From positions 62,001 through 126,000 of the forward strand of contig NZ_CAMLDD010000011.1 in NCBI RefSeq assembly GCF_946478785.1: DNA of 64,000 bases, written 5' to 3'. Position 1 is the first letter of the stretch, and every line of letters begins with the position of its first letter. The notes beneath the pieces are model-generated. The model was not told the DNA's origin, did no database searches, and saw nothing but the letters and a program-made list of their open reading frames with translations. This DNA is from an uncultured Flavobacterium sp. GTDB taxonomy: Bacteria; Bacteroidota; Bacteroidia; Flavobacteriales; Flavobacteriaceae. Shown here piece after piece: positions 35,743 to 42,725 of the stretch. A program made the position numbers and the translations under genes.

Positions 35743-36291
35743 TCAAAAATCGATATATTTTACGGGAACTTCATCAGTCAGCCAAACATTATTTTCGGAT
35801 AAATAAAATTTAAATCCGTCCTTGTGCATTTCTCTACTTCTAATAGTCAAAATTTGAGCAATTCCTCTTCTGCTTCCAACTTTAATTGCCGTTTCTCTGT
35901 CTTTAGAAAGATGCACATGCTTACGACTCATTTTCTGAAGTCCTTCTTTTTTAATGCATTCCAAAAACTTCTCAACGGTTCCGTGATATAAAAACTCAGA
36001 AGGTTCTGCTTCATTCAAATCTAGTTCAACCGAAATCGAATGTCCCTGACTTGCACGAATTTTTGTTTTATCGTCATTAAAAGCAAAACGTTTTTTATCA
36101 TTGTTTTCTACCACATAATCTAAAAGTTCAGTAGTCATTTGATTTTGACTTCCTTTCTTATTACATTTTAGAATTAATTCCGTAATATCTGCCCAACCGT
36201 TTTCGTCTAATTTTAATCCGATAGTTTCAGGCGAATGTCTCAGTACCAGACTCAGAAACTTGCTGACGCTTTTTGCTGTTTTTTCATTCAT
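35743..36291 (-). CDS. kptA: RNA 2'-phosphotransferase (KptA/Tpt1)
   Basis: A 182-aa enzyme that moves an internal 2'-phosphate from RNA onto NAD+, releasing nicotinamide and ADP-ribose 1'',2''-cyclic phosphate; relatives can also ADP-ribosylate 5'-phosphate ends. Conserved segments are SKFLSLVLRHSPETIGL, DENGWADITELI, ASQGHSI, LYHGT, and SRKHVHLS plus GSRRG with the RNA/NAD-binding Arg residues. Full length. Its ATG overlaps the stop of the frameshift-completed macrodomain frame (ATGAATGA), and nicotinamide released here is the substrate of the next gene product. Confidence 0.93.
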   Translation of the reverse strand: MNEKTAKSVSKFLSLVLRHSPETIGLKLDENGWADITELILKCNKKGSQNQMTTELLDYVVENNDKKRFAFNDDKTKIRASQGHSISVELDLNEAEPSEFLYHGTVEKFLECIKKEGLQKMSRKHVHLSKDRETAIKVGSRRGIAQILTIRSREMHKDGFKFYLSENNVWLTDEVPVKYIDF

Positions 36292-36807
36292 GATTCAAAT
36301 TTTCTAGCAGGTTCTTATAAATTTGATAATTCTCATCATCAAAACAAACAAATATCACTTTTTCTATTTTTGATGATTTATCAAAGTTTAGAACTTTTTT
36401 ATTGCAATTTCTGCTGCCTTGTCTTTTGGGAAATGATAAATTCCAGTGCTAATATTTGGAAAAGCAATCGTTTTGATGTTGTTATGCAAAACCAGTTCTA
36501 AACTATTTGTATAACAATCAGCAAGTAATTTAGATTTTTCTTCTTTATCACCATTCCAAACCGGACCAACAGTATGAATTACAAATTTTGAAGGCAAATT
36601 ACCAGCCGTTGTTATCACTGCCTCTCCCGTTTTACATCCGCCTTGTTTATTCCGAATGTGAATACATTCATCTAAAATAGCTTTTCCTCCTTTTCTGTGA
36701 ATTGCTCCATCAACACCGCCTCCGCCAAGCAAAGAAGTATTGGCTGCATTTACAATTGCATCAACTTCAATTTCTGTTATATCTGCTTTAAGAAGTTCTA
36801 TTTTCAT
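36284..36807 (-). CDS. Macrodomain (ADP-ribose/O-acetyl-ADP-ribose hydrolase-like), -1 frameshift needed
   Basis: The frame from 36807 encodes an MacroD/YmdB-type domain: [34 protein letters not shown], and [10 protein letters not shown] binding ADP-ribose. It stops after 139 aa at 36388, too short. Read on in the -1 frame it continues [30 protein letters not shown] (shown across the junction, in parts) to a TGA at 36286-36284, giving 174 aa, the family's usual length and C-terminal sequence. The junction is ATA-AAA-AAG, a slippery A_AAA_AAG heptamer in the right phase. The long form also overlaps kptA by 8 bases. Indel, sequencing error or programmed shift are all possible. Confidence 0.82.
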
Positions 36808-36814
36808 AATTAAT

Positions 36815-37342
36815 CTATTTTAATTCATCCCTAACTTCCATCAAAGCAAAACCCAAAAGATTCAAACCTCTCCATTTTTCGGGATTTAAAACATCTTTGT
36901 GATCACTAGCCATTCCTATTCCCCAAATAGCATCGACCGGGCTTGCTTCTACTAAAACCCTTTCTTTTGTATTTACTAAAAAAGTTTTTAACTCAGGATT
37001 CTGACTGAATTTATGATAATTCCCTTCTTTCACAATGTCAAATCTGGCAGCTAACCAAAGAGTTTCATTATAATTCTTCACTTCCCGACCTAACTTTTTG
37101 GCTTCAGCAGGAGAATTAGCTTTAATGATTTTTGCTAAAACTTCATCATCTTTAAACAATTCTGCTTTTTTTGCCATCATCCAGTGTTCTGCGGTTTTGT
37201 AAATCACTTTATCGACTTCAAAAGAGCTTAGCCACCATTGACTGAAACAGGTTTTCGAAATACTTCCGTCTTTATTGGGCTGATGTCCCCAGAAAAATAA
37301 AAACTTACTTTCTGCAGCTATGTTTTCTACATTATATTTCAT
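36815..37342 (-). CDS. NADAR family N-glycosidase (YbiA-like)
   Basis: A 175-aa protein of the NADAR fold. Typical segments: [38 protein letters not shown] (the EHWMMA motif), [16 protein letters not shown], and the C-terminal [32 protein letters not shown] (in part). NADAR proteins hydrolyse N-glycosidic bonds of ADP-ribosylated guanine or riboflavin-pathway intermediates. Between a macrodomain and a PurA-like gene, spaced 6-7 bases from both, it most likely handles ADP-ribose adducts. Confidence 0.9.
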   Translation of the reverse strand: MKYNVENIAAESKFLFFWGHQPNKDGSISKTCFSQWWLSSFEVDKVIYKTAEHWMMAKKAELFKDDEVLAKIIKANSPAEAKKLGREVKNYNETLWLAARFDIVKEGNYHKFSQNPELKTFLVNTKERVLVEASPVDAIWGIGMASDHKDVLNPEKWRGLNLLGFALMEVRDELK

Positions 37343-37348
37343 TTTTCT

Positions 37349-38431
37349 TTATTGATACAAAGAAGTTATCTGTTTAAAATCTTTAGAATCGGGTGAAAAT
37401 GATCCGTAGATTTCATTAAAATCAGTTGTTAGCTTTTCAAATTCATATTCTTTTTCTAACTGATCCATGCAGGTTACAACCAAATTCCTTTTGGCATTTA
37501 AACTGTAAGCTGCATCTAACTTTAAACTATAATTTAAAAGATCATAATCTAAATCGCCGGTTCGTAATTCTTTTTGAAAATCGTTATAAACACAGGTTTC
37601 TTCTTCGTTGTTTTTTAATTTCAGTTCTCTTTCATTTGCCATCCAGCCACTTCCATGTCGGGTTGAATAACTTCTTGTAACATAATATATTTCAATAGTT
37701 GTAATTTTTAATTTCTGGCAGATTTCAGATGCATTTTTTGAAGTTGTATTGGCATACGTTACATTCGGGAAAACACCGTGATCCATGTCAAGTAAAATTC
37801 CCTGGCTTCCTTCAAAAATCAGGTTTTCGTATTTTTCTAAAAAACTGTAATCGCTGATATTCCATTTTATTTTATCGATGACTTCTAAGTAATGATTTAC
37901 TTCTTCTTCGATTTCACTTTCATTTAAAAAACCGTAGTAATAGGCTATTTTTTCCAGTTTCTCCAAGAGCATTTGTCTTGGCGCGATCAAATCTATTGCA
38001 TAAAGTTTGTATTGGCCTTCATTTCGTTTCATTGTGGCTCCAATACCTTTTCCGCAAGTTCCGTGATCCAGGTTTCTAACGTTGTTTCTGTTTTGCCAAA
38101 CATCAAACGGTGTTGTTATTTTGGCTAACGGATGAATATGAAGTTCTACATTTCCGCCTTTTTCTTCGAGTTCTTCTCTTTCATTAAATAAAAAAACCGG
38201 ATGAATCGTGCAATGTTCGCTAAAATAAGAAGGCAAACCCCGAAGCGCTCCACTGGCAAAACTCGAATGAACGTGTTTTTTGTCCTCAATCATTACGGTA
38301 TGTGCCGCTTGCTGTCCTCCTGAAAACCGAATAACTATAGATTCAGGATTTTGTTTCGCCAGAAAATCTGTTGTAATTCCTTTTCCTTCATCTCCAAATC
38401 CTAAACCTATAACTATTTGAGCTGTTTTCAT
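37349..38431 (-). CDS. Divergent adenylosuccinate synthetase (PurA) paralog
   Basis: 360 aa from MKTAQIVIG; housekeeping PurA has about 425-430. Retained: GFGDEGKG with Asp14, GGQQAAHTV with His44, GTCGKGIGATMKRNEG (IMP/Arg region), IFEGSQGILLDMDHGVFP and NTTSKNAS. Lost: the TTGRPRRxGWxD block that binds aspartate and IMP is replaced by a segment containing YNDFQKELRTGDLDYD. The fold and the GTP/phosphoryl chemistry should be kept, while the nucleotide and amine substrates may differ, as with phage PurZ. It is the gene before NADAR in the operon, six bases apart. Confidence 0.82.
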   Translation of the reverse strand: MKTAQIVIGLGFGDEGKGITTDFLAKQNPESIVIRFSGGQQAAHTVMIEDKKHVHSSFASGALRGLPSYFSEHCTIHPVFLFNEREELEEKGGNVELHIHPLAKITTPFDVWQNRNNVRNLDHGTCGKGIGATMKRNEGQYKLYAIDLIAPRQMLLEKLEKIAYYYGFLNESEIEEEVNHYLEVIDKIKWNISDYSFLEKYENLIFEGSQGILLDMDHGVFPNVTYANTTSKNASEICQKLKITTIEIYYVTRSYSTRHGSGWMANERELKLKNNEEETCVYNDFQKELRTGDLDYDLLNYSLKLDAAYSLNAKRNLVVTCMDQLEKEYEFEKLTTDFNEIYGSFSPDSKDFKQITSLYQ

Positions 38432-38445
38432 TTTGATATTATTTT

Positions 38446-38594
38446 TAAACACATAGCAACATAGCTTTGCAGAACTTAAAAAGGCGTTTCACTTATAATG
38501 AATCTCATAGCACTATGTGAAGTGGTTTCAAATTTTTAATTTTTAATTCTCAATTTTTAATTCAAAAAAATAAATCTATGTTTCTATGTGTTTA
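38446..38594. repeat. 19-bp inverted repeat in the VWA-PurA gap
   Basis: TAAACACATAGCAACATAG at 38446-38464 and CTATGTTTCTATGTGTTTA at 38576-38594 are inverted with one mismatch; the middle includes a second pair, CATAGCACTATG. It resembles dispersed intergenic repeats of the genus, and separates the VWA gene from the PurA-like gene. Confidence 0.5.
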
Positions 38595-38596
38595 AC

Positions 38597-39457
38597 TTAA
38601 AGCATTTCAATATTATCTAATCCGTCAAGCGGAATTGTTCCCAATCCTAAACCAGAACTTTTATGTTTATCACAAATGATTTTCTTGATTACATTCGGGA
38701 TTTCCCTGTGATCTTCAATAGACAAACAATTTTGTCCTAGTAATTCTTTCCATGCCACATTGGCTCTTACCGCCTGATCAGAATGTAATACACTGATGTG
38801 ATACACTTCGTAACGTTTTTGAGCTTCTTTTAGTAACTCGAGAGCTGTAAACGTTTGCTGTCCCTGTCCCATAATTTCCTTTATGGCAGATGCCGGAAGT
38901 GTCCCTAAATTTGGTTCATCACCAACGGTAAACAACAATCCTTTCTGGCCTCTTTTTTCAAAAGCATCTGTTTTGGTATGAAAAGCGGCGAAATACCATG
39001 CTAATAGATAACTTTCCCCGCCATTTCCTCCGCCACCTGATTCAATGTACGTTCTGGTCAGCCACATATCCAATTCTTCATCGCCGGATTCAAATTGTCC
39101 AACCTGAAGCGGAAACCTGTCGCATTCGTGATCCCCAATTCCTAAAAATAACAGTGCCGGATCCGGGACGCCGCCCTGAATAATTCCGCCCATTAATTTC
39201 GGAAGTCCTTCTTTAATCAATTCGTGCGGAATATGCCCCATACTTCCTGTAACATCCAGTCCTAAAATAATCGGAACTGAATTAGGATGAACAGCTGAAT
39301 CTCTGGCCTCTCGAAAAGTAATGCCGTTGGGATTCATAGATTCGTGCGCCATTCGCAATGAATTCTGTGTGAAAATTTCACTTGCTGATTTTTTTCCGTA
39401 ACCTGCTGCTTCGGCTCTGCTTAAACGAGCGCCTAAATCGTATCTTGTACCTCCCAT
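38597..39457 (-). CDS. VWA domain protein of the NAD/ADP-ribose operon
   Basis: A 286-aa soluble protein. After an N-terminal Arg/Ala/Tyr-rich stretch the von Willebrand A domain begins; its metal site is complete: DVTGS at residues 68-72, a Thr-containing middle loop, and GDEPN later. A Gly-rich loop (IESGGGGNGGES) is unusual. No membrane anchor or signal, so it acts in the cytosol, unlike the Bat proteins elsewhere in the window. It follows the 111-aa helical protein by two bases, and the two probably form a pair. Role unknown; a chaperone or scaffold for the operon's enzymes is a guess. Confidence 0.8.
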   Translation of the reverse strand: MGGTRYDLGARLSRAEAAGYGKKSASEIFTQNSLRMAHESMNPNGITFREARDSAVHPNSVPIILGLDVTGSMGHIPHELIKEGLPKLMGGIIQGGVPDPALLFLGIGDHECDRFPLQVGQFESGDEELDMWLTRTYIESGGGGNGGESYLLAWYFAAFHTKTDAFEKRGQKGLLFTVGDEPNLGTLPASAIKEIMGQGQQTFTALELLKEAQKRYEVYHISVLHSDQAVRANVAWKELLGQNCLSIEDHREIPNVIKKIICDKHKSSGLGLGTIPLDGLDNIEML

Positions 39458-39459
39458 GA

Positions 39460-39795
39460 TTAAAATGTTTTACCAAATAAATATTCGAATCTCTTTTTTG
39501 TTACTTCAAACTGAATATTTAAATTTCTGATTGTTAATGATAATTCCATATCTTTTTGCACAAATGCTTCCGGTTGAAAGTCGGCAAAAGTCAAACTGTT
39601 TTTGTCAAGCGGACTAATGTCAATCAAACCTTCCTGCTCTCGTTCGAGCCTTTTGATTTTTAATTCAATATCTTCGACTCTTCTTCTGTAAATTAATTCA
39701 GAATCTTCGCCAATGGTTTTGGCTCTGTCTTCTCTGATTTGATCATTATTTCTTCTTAAAGATTCAATAAATCTTGGTTTTAAATCGTCACTCAT
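39460..39795 (-). CDS. Small coiled-coil protein upstream of VWA gene
   Basis: A 111-aa charged helical protein with no recognised domain. Residues 5-60 (IESLRRNNDQIREDRAKTI, then RRRVEDIELKIKRLEREQEG) have clear heptad spacing for a coiled coil. A linker DISPLDKNSLTFADFQPEAF follows, then a second helix. It is two bases before the VWA gene, so a stable complex between the two is likely. Confidence 0.65.
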   Translation of the reverse strand: MSDDLKPRFIESLRRNNDQIREDRAKTIGEDSELIYRRRVEDIELKIKRLEREQEGLIDISPLDKNSLTFADFQPEAFVQKDMELSLTIRNLNIQFEVTKKRFEYLFGKTF

Positions 39796-39825
39796 GGTTT
39801 TTGTGTTTTGTTTCAGGTTTTCTTT

Positions 39826-39959
39826 GTTTCAGGTTTCAGGTTGTGCACTGAACTTGAAATTTGAAACGGTTACCTGAAACGGTTAATAGTTTTTTTTTTT
39901 GTTTAAGGTTTTTTTTGTTTCAGGTTTCAGGTTGCTATGGATAACTTGAAACCTGAAAC
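39826..39959. repeat. Direct and inverted GTTTCAGGTTTCAGG repeats
   Basis: GTTTCAGGTTTCAGGTTG occurs at 39826-39843 and 39917-39934. The second is followed by its near reverse complement at 39943-39959 (AACTTGAAACCTGAAAC), giving a hairpin. A 12-T run lies between. Such TTTCAGGTTTC units recur between genes of flavobacteria as far as I recall. No gene is present in this 174-base gap. Confidence 0.55.
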
Positions 39960-39969
39960 TTGAAACTTT

Positions 39970-40803
39970 TTAAACTAATTTATCCAAGGTGATTACCTGA
40001 ACACTTTCACCTTCAAAATCTTTTACAGAATTTGTTGTAAATATTTTGTCAAAACAATTTAAAACTTCAAATCCTTTATTAAAAATTCCATGGCTTACCG
40101 CCAAATATAGTTTTCCGGCATTTTTGTTTTTTAATTCTTCGGCTAAGCCAACAAAAGTGCCGCCGCCGTCGCAAATGTCATCTACAATTAAACAATCGAT
40201 TCCATTTAAGTCATCTTCATATACTTTAAAACCAGATAATCTTCCTGTTTTTACGTCGCGGCTTTTACTGCATTCTACGACATCAACTCCTCCTAAAAAC
40301 TCAGACACTTTGTAGATTTTTTTAAGGGCGCCACCATCAGGAGAAATCAATTTTACGTTTTCGCCGATGACTTTTAGAACTTGTTGAATAAAAGTATGAT
40401 TCGGAATCACTTCACAATTGTTTACCAAAGCCGGTGTAACTTCTGAATGGGCATCAAAAACAAAAACTTTATTGAGTTGAAGTCCGTTTATGATATCTGC
40501 ATACACTTTTACAGATAGGGATTCTCCTTTTATCATGACACGATCTTGTCTTGCAGCCGGGAAATACGGAATAAACAAATCGATAATTTTGACATCCATT
40601 CTTCGTAAAGCATCTACTGTAATACACAATAAGCCCAAATCATTGAATGAATTTAATCGGTGTGTGATCGTGACTTTTTGAGTTTCATCAAAATCCGGAT
40701 TGATTTTAATGTGAGGTTCGCCTCCAGAAAAGGTAAAACTTTGAAACTGGATTTCTTCCTGGTTAAGGATAGGAGTGAATTTTGGGTCTAGGTTAAGTAT
40801 CAT
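39970..40803 (-). CDS. Short divergent PRPP-synthetase-like protein (possible ADP-ribose pyrophosphokinase)
   Basis: 277 aa, about 35-40 shorter than housekeeping ribose-phosphate diphosphokinase. Two phosphoribosyltransferase-type domains remain: FSGGEPHIKI near residue 26, IPYFPAARQDR (79-88, ATP site), FDAHSEV (116-122, metal His), ISPDGGALKKI, and the PRPP loop VDDICDGGGTF (207-217) in place of VDDMIDTAGT. Enzymes of this shape next to NAMPT-like genes include the phage Adps of the NARP1 pathway, which makes ADP-ribose pyrophosphate. It may equally make PRPP for the NAMPT in this operon. Confidence 0.8.
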   Translation of the reverse strand: MILNLDPKFTPILNQEEIQFQSFTFSGGEPHIKINPDFDETQKVTITHRLNSFNDLGLLCITVDALRRMDVKIIDLFIPYFPAARQDRVMIKGESLSVKVYADIINGLQLNKVFVFDAHSEVTPALVNNCEVIPNHTFIQQVLKVIGENVKLISPDGGALKKIYKVSEFLGGVDVVECSKSRDVKTGRLSGFKVYEDDLNGIDCLIVDDICDGGGTFVGLAEELKNKNAGKLYLAVSHGIFNKGFEVLNCFDKIFTTNSVKDFEGESVQVITLDKLV

Positions 40804-40813
40804 AGTTTATTAG

Positions 40814-40860
40814 TTTGCGTTAATTATACGCAAATATAGAGTTATATTTTTGATTAACAA
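40814..40860 (-). promoter_or_regulatory. Promoter and NrtR operator upstream of the PRPP-synthetase-like gene
   Basis: On the minus strand TTG (complement of 40858-40860), 19 bases, then -7 box TATATTTG (complement of 40831-40838). The perfect palindrome TTTGCGT-N7-ACGCAAA at 40814-40834 begins inside the -7 box and covers the start point, so bound regulator would block transcription. Confidence 0.7.
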
Positions 40861-40865
40861 TTTAT

Positions 40866-40886
40866 TTTGTGTAAAAATTACGCAAA
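40866..40886. promoter_or_regulatory. Second NrtR-type palindrome, upstream of -33
   Basis: TTTGTGT-N7-ACGCAAA, the same 7-7-7 architecture, just upstream of the promoter at 40814-40860 and overlapping the last codons of nrtR. Distance between centres of the two sites is 52 bases. Confidence 0.55.
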
Positions 40887-41570
40887 CTTTATTTCGAAGT
40901 GAAAGCCTTTTTTGATTAATTCATTGTATTTCAGTTTATTGAATTTAAATAATTTTGCAGGTCGCCCACTTTTTGAGGATCCAAATTGTTCTGTTTCTTC
41001 AATAATGTCAAAACTTAATATTTTTTTTCTGAAATTTCGCCTGTCAATTTCTTTCTCCAAAATAGTGCAGTATAAGTTTTCAAGTTCCGAAAACAGAAAT
41101 TCTTTTGGCAGTAAGTCAAACCCAACTGGTTCATAGGTGAGTTTTGCTTTTAGGCGATTTATTGCTTTTTCGAGAATATTTTTGTGGTCAAAAGCTAAGG
41201 GGGGAATTTCATTGATTTTAAACCATTTGACATTTTCTGCATCTGAGTCGGCTTTGATTTGTAATTTTGACGGATCTACCAATGCAAAATAAGCTACCGA
41301 AATTACACGGTTTCTGGAATCACGGTTCACATCATCACCAAAAGTAAAAAGCTGTTCAAAATAATTGACTGTAACATTGGTTTCTTCTTTCAACTCCCTT
41401 TTTACGGCTTCCTGCAATGATTCTTCATTTTGAACCAAACCACCTGGCAAAGCCCAGTAGGATTCTTGTGTTCCGAATTTCTGCTGTATTAAAAGTATAT
41501 ACAATTGATTATTCTGGTATCCAAAAACGATTGCATCAACAGCAACTTTTATATTCTGTTTTTCAGTCAT
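40878..41570 (-). CDS. nrtR: NrtR-like transcriptional regulator (Nudix domain plus winged helix)
   Basis: A 230-aa regulator. The N-terminal Nudix domain (residues 7-135) has an intact Nudix box from Gly44 through REL (58-60) and EE (62-63), so hydrolysis remains possible even though many NrtR proteins only bind ADP-ribose. The C-terminal winged helix (about 145-225) has the family signature LPKEFLFSELENLYCTIL and DRRNFRKKILS. NrtR represses NAD synthesis and salvage genes and releases DNA on binding ADP-ribose or NAD-derived ligands. It heads the operon and has matching palindromes on both sides. Confidence 0.92.
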   Translation of the reverse strand: MTEKQNIKVAVDAIVFGYQNNQLYILLIQQKFGTQESYWALPGGLVQNEESLQEAVKRELKEETNVTVNYFEQLFTFGDDVNRDSRNRVISVAYFALVDPSKLQIKADSDAENVKWFKINEIPPLAFDHKNILEKAINRLKAKLTYEPVGFDLLPKEFLFSELENLYCTILEKEIDRRNFRKKILSFDIIEETEQFGSSKSGRPAKLFKFNKLKYNELIKKGFHFEIKFA

Positions 41571-41576
41571 ATTCTA

Positions 41577-41601
41577 AATGCGTAAGATTTACACAAATAT
41601 A
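41577..41601 (-). promoter_or_regulatory. Autoregulatory operator and -7 box of nrtR
   Basis: AATGCGT-N7-ACACAAA at 41577-41597 (plus strand) overlaps the minus-strand -7 box TATATTTG (complement of 41594-41601). The arrangement is the same as at 40814-40838, so the regulator probably represses its own gene. Confidence 0.65.
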
Positions 41602-41741
41602 AAGTTTTATATTTCTCACGAGAATAATTTAAAGTATAACTCAAAACATTATTAAAATGTATTTAAACTACATGACAAATTTAGTGCGAAACAGATTATC
41701 AATACTCATCATTTTTGATGATTTATCAATCTGTTATTATT

Positions 41742-42641
41742 TTAAGTAGATAAAGCAATTCTTATTTCATTTGCAATAGTGTCAAAAAATGTTTTCATAT
41801 TATTATTTTTTGCGGCCAATAGATAAACATATTGTTCGGGAACATGAAAGCTGTTCCATACCAATTGCAGTTTGTTTTGCTGAATAAACCTTCGCGCATT
41901 GCAATTCCACGTCACGGCAACACCTGAATTTTTAGAGAGCATTTCCAGCATTTCAAATTCGGATGGGATGATATAATTCGGAACCATCGAAGGTCTTTTT
42001 TTATGGAAAGCATGAAGCCAGAATAATTTTATATGTGGAATTCTCGCATCATGTGAATACCATTTTTGCTCGTTCAGCCATTGTTCAGCTTTAGTAAAAT
42101 TATCTGATTTCAGGTTTTGACGAAGTTCAGCGATGTCCAGGTTCGTTGGTCCAACCATTACCAGTTTAATTTTGGCAACAGTTTCCTGAATAGTATCAAA
42201 CGTATCATATTTTTGGGAAACAATGGCAAAATCCAGTTTTTTAGAATCTACTAATGAAAAAAGAGTGTCATCATCTGCAAATGTAAAATCTATTAAATCA
42301 AATTTTGCAATTAAACTATTGCCAACGCAGCTGAAAAGATGTTTTGAAACACCAATAGAAATTAATCGGGTAGCATCTTCAGCTTTTGCCCTAAAGGTAG
42401 TTTCTACATTTTCAAGACGATCCAATGCATCTATGATTAAGTTATTCAGTAACTTAGCATATTCGGTTGCTTCAACCCCTTTTGACTTTCGAATGAATAA
42501 TTTATTGCCCACATGAGCTTCCAGCATTGAGATTTGCTGACTGACAGCTGGCTGACTCATAAATAATTCCTTTGCAGCAATCGAAAAATTACCATTTTTA
42601 TAAACTGCTTTAAACGTTCTGTACCATTCTAAGTTTACCAT
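41742..42641 (-). CDS. LysR family transcriptional regulator
   Basis: 299 aa. The N-terminal winged helix is typical: WYRTFKAVYKNGNFSIAAKELFMSQPAVSQQISMLE (in part), then LFIRKSKGVEATEYAKLL. The C-terminal substrate-binding domain covers about residues 90-295. It is divergent from the DJ-1/PfpI gene, the usual LysR arrangement, so it probably controls that gene and the alcohol dehydrogenase behind it; the inducer may be a reactive aldehyde, by analogy. Confidence 0.93.
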   Translation of the reverse strand: MVNLEWYRTFKAVYKNGNFSIAAKELFMSQPAVSQQISMLEAHVGNKLFIRKSKGVEATEYAKLLNNLIIDALDRLENVETTFRAKAEDATRLISIGVSKHLFSCVGNSLIAKFDLIDFTFADDDTLFSLVDSKKLDFAIVSQKYDTFDTIQETVAKIKLVMVGPTNLDIAELRQNLKSDNFTKAEQWLNEQKWYSHDARIPHIKLFWLHAFHKKRPSMVPNYIIPSEFEMLEMLSKNSGVAVTWNCNARRFIQQNKLQLVWNSFHVPEQYVYLLAAKNNNMKTFFDTIANEIRIALST

Positions 42642-42702
42642 GATATAGTTTTATTTATAACAAACATAGTTTATTTTATTTTTACAAATATCACTTAAGC
42701 CG

Positions 42703-42710
42703 TAAATTTG
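42703..42710 (+). promoter_or_regulatory. -7 box TAAATTTG of the DJ-1/PfpI gene
   Basis: This TAnnTTTG box includes the TTG at 42708 that opens the long frame, so the true start must be the ATG at 42726. The 66-base gap to lysR is the likely LysR binding region. Confidence 0.6.
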
Positions 42711-42725
42711 TTTAAAATTAATCAA

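Noticed and set aside
36388..36807. Macrodomain as a naturally truncated 139-aa protein
   Set aside because: The missing C-terminus is present in the -1 frame immediately after an A tract, with family-typical sequence and operon-type overlap with kptA.
39826..39959. Repeated GTTTCAGGTTTCAGG units as a CRISPR remnant
   Set aside because: Only two direct copies with no regular spacers, no cas genes, and the unit recurs within its own hairpin; it is an ordinary intergenic repeat.
40814..40886. The two TTTGYGT palindromes as an attachment site or terminator
   Set aside because: Neither has a T run or fits integration; their overlap with -7 boxes and repetition at nrtR fit operators better.
34237..41601. 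The NAD operon as part of an integrated phage
   Set aside because: No integrase, structural, lysis or replication genes and no attachment repeats are visible; flanking genes are ordinary chromosomal ones. A phage origin of single genes remains possible.
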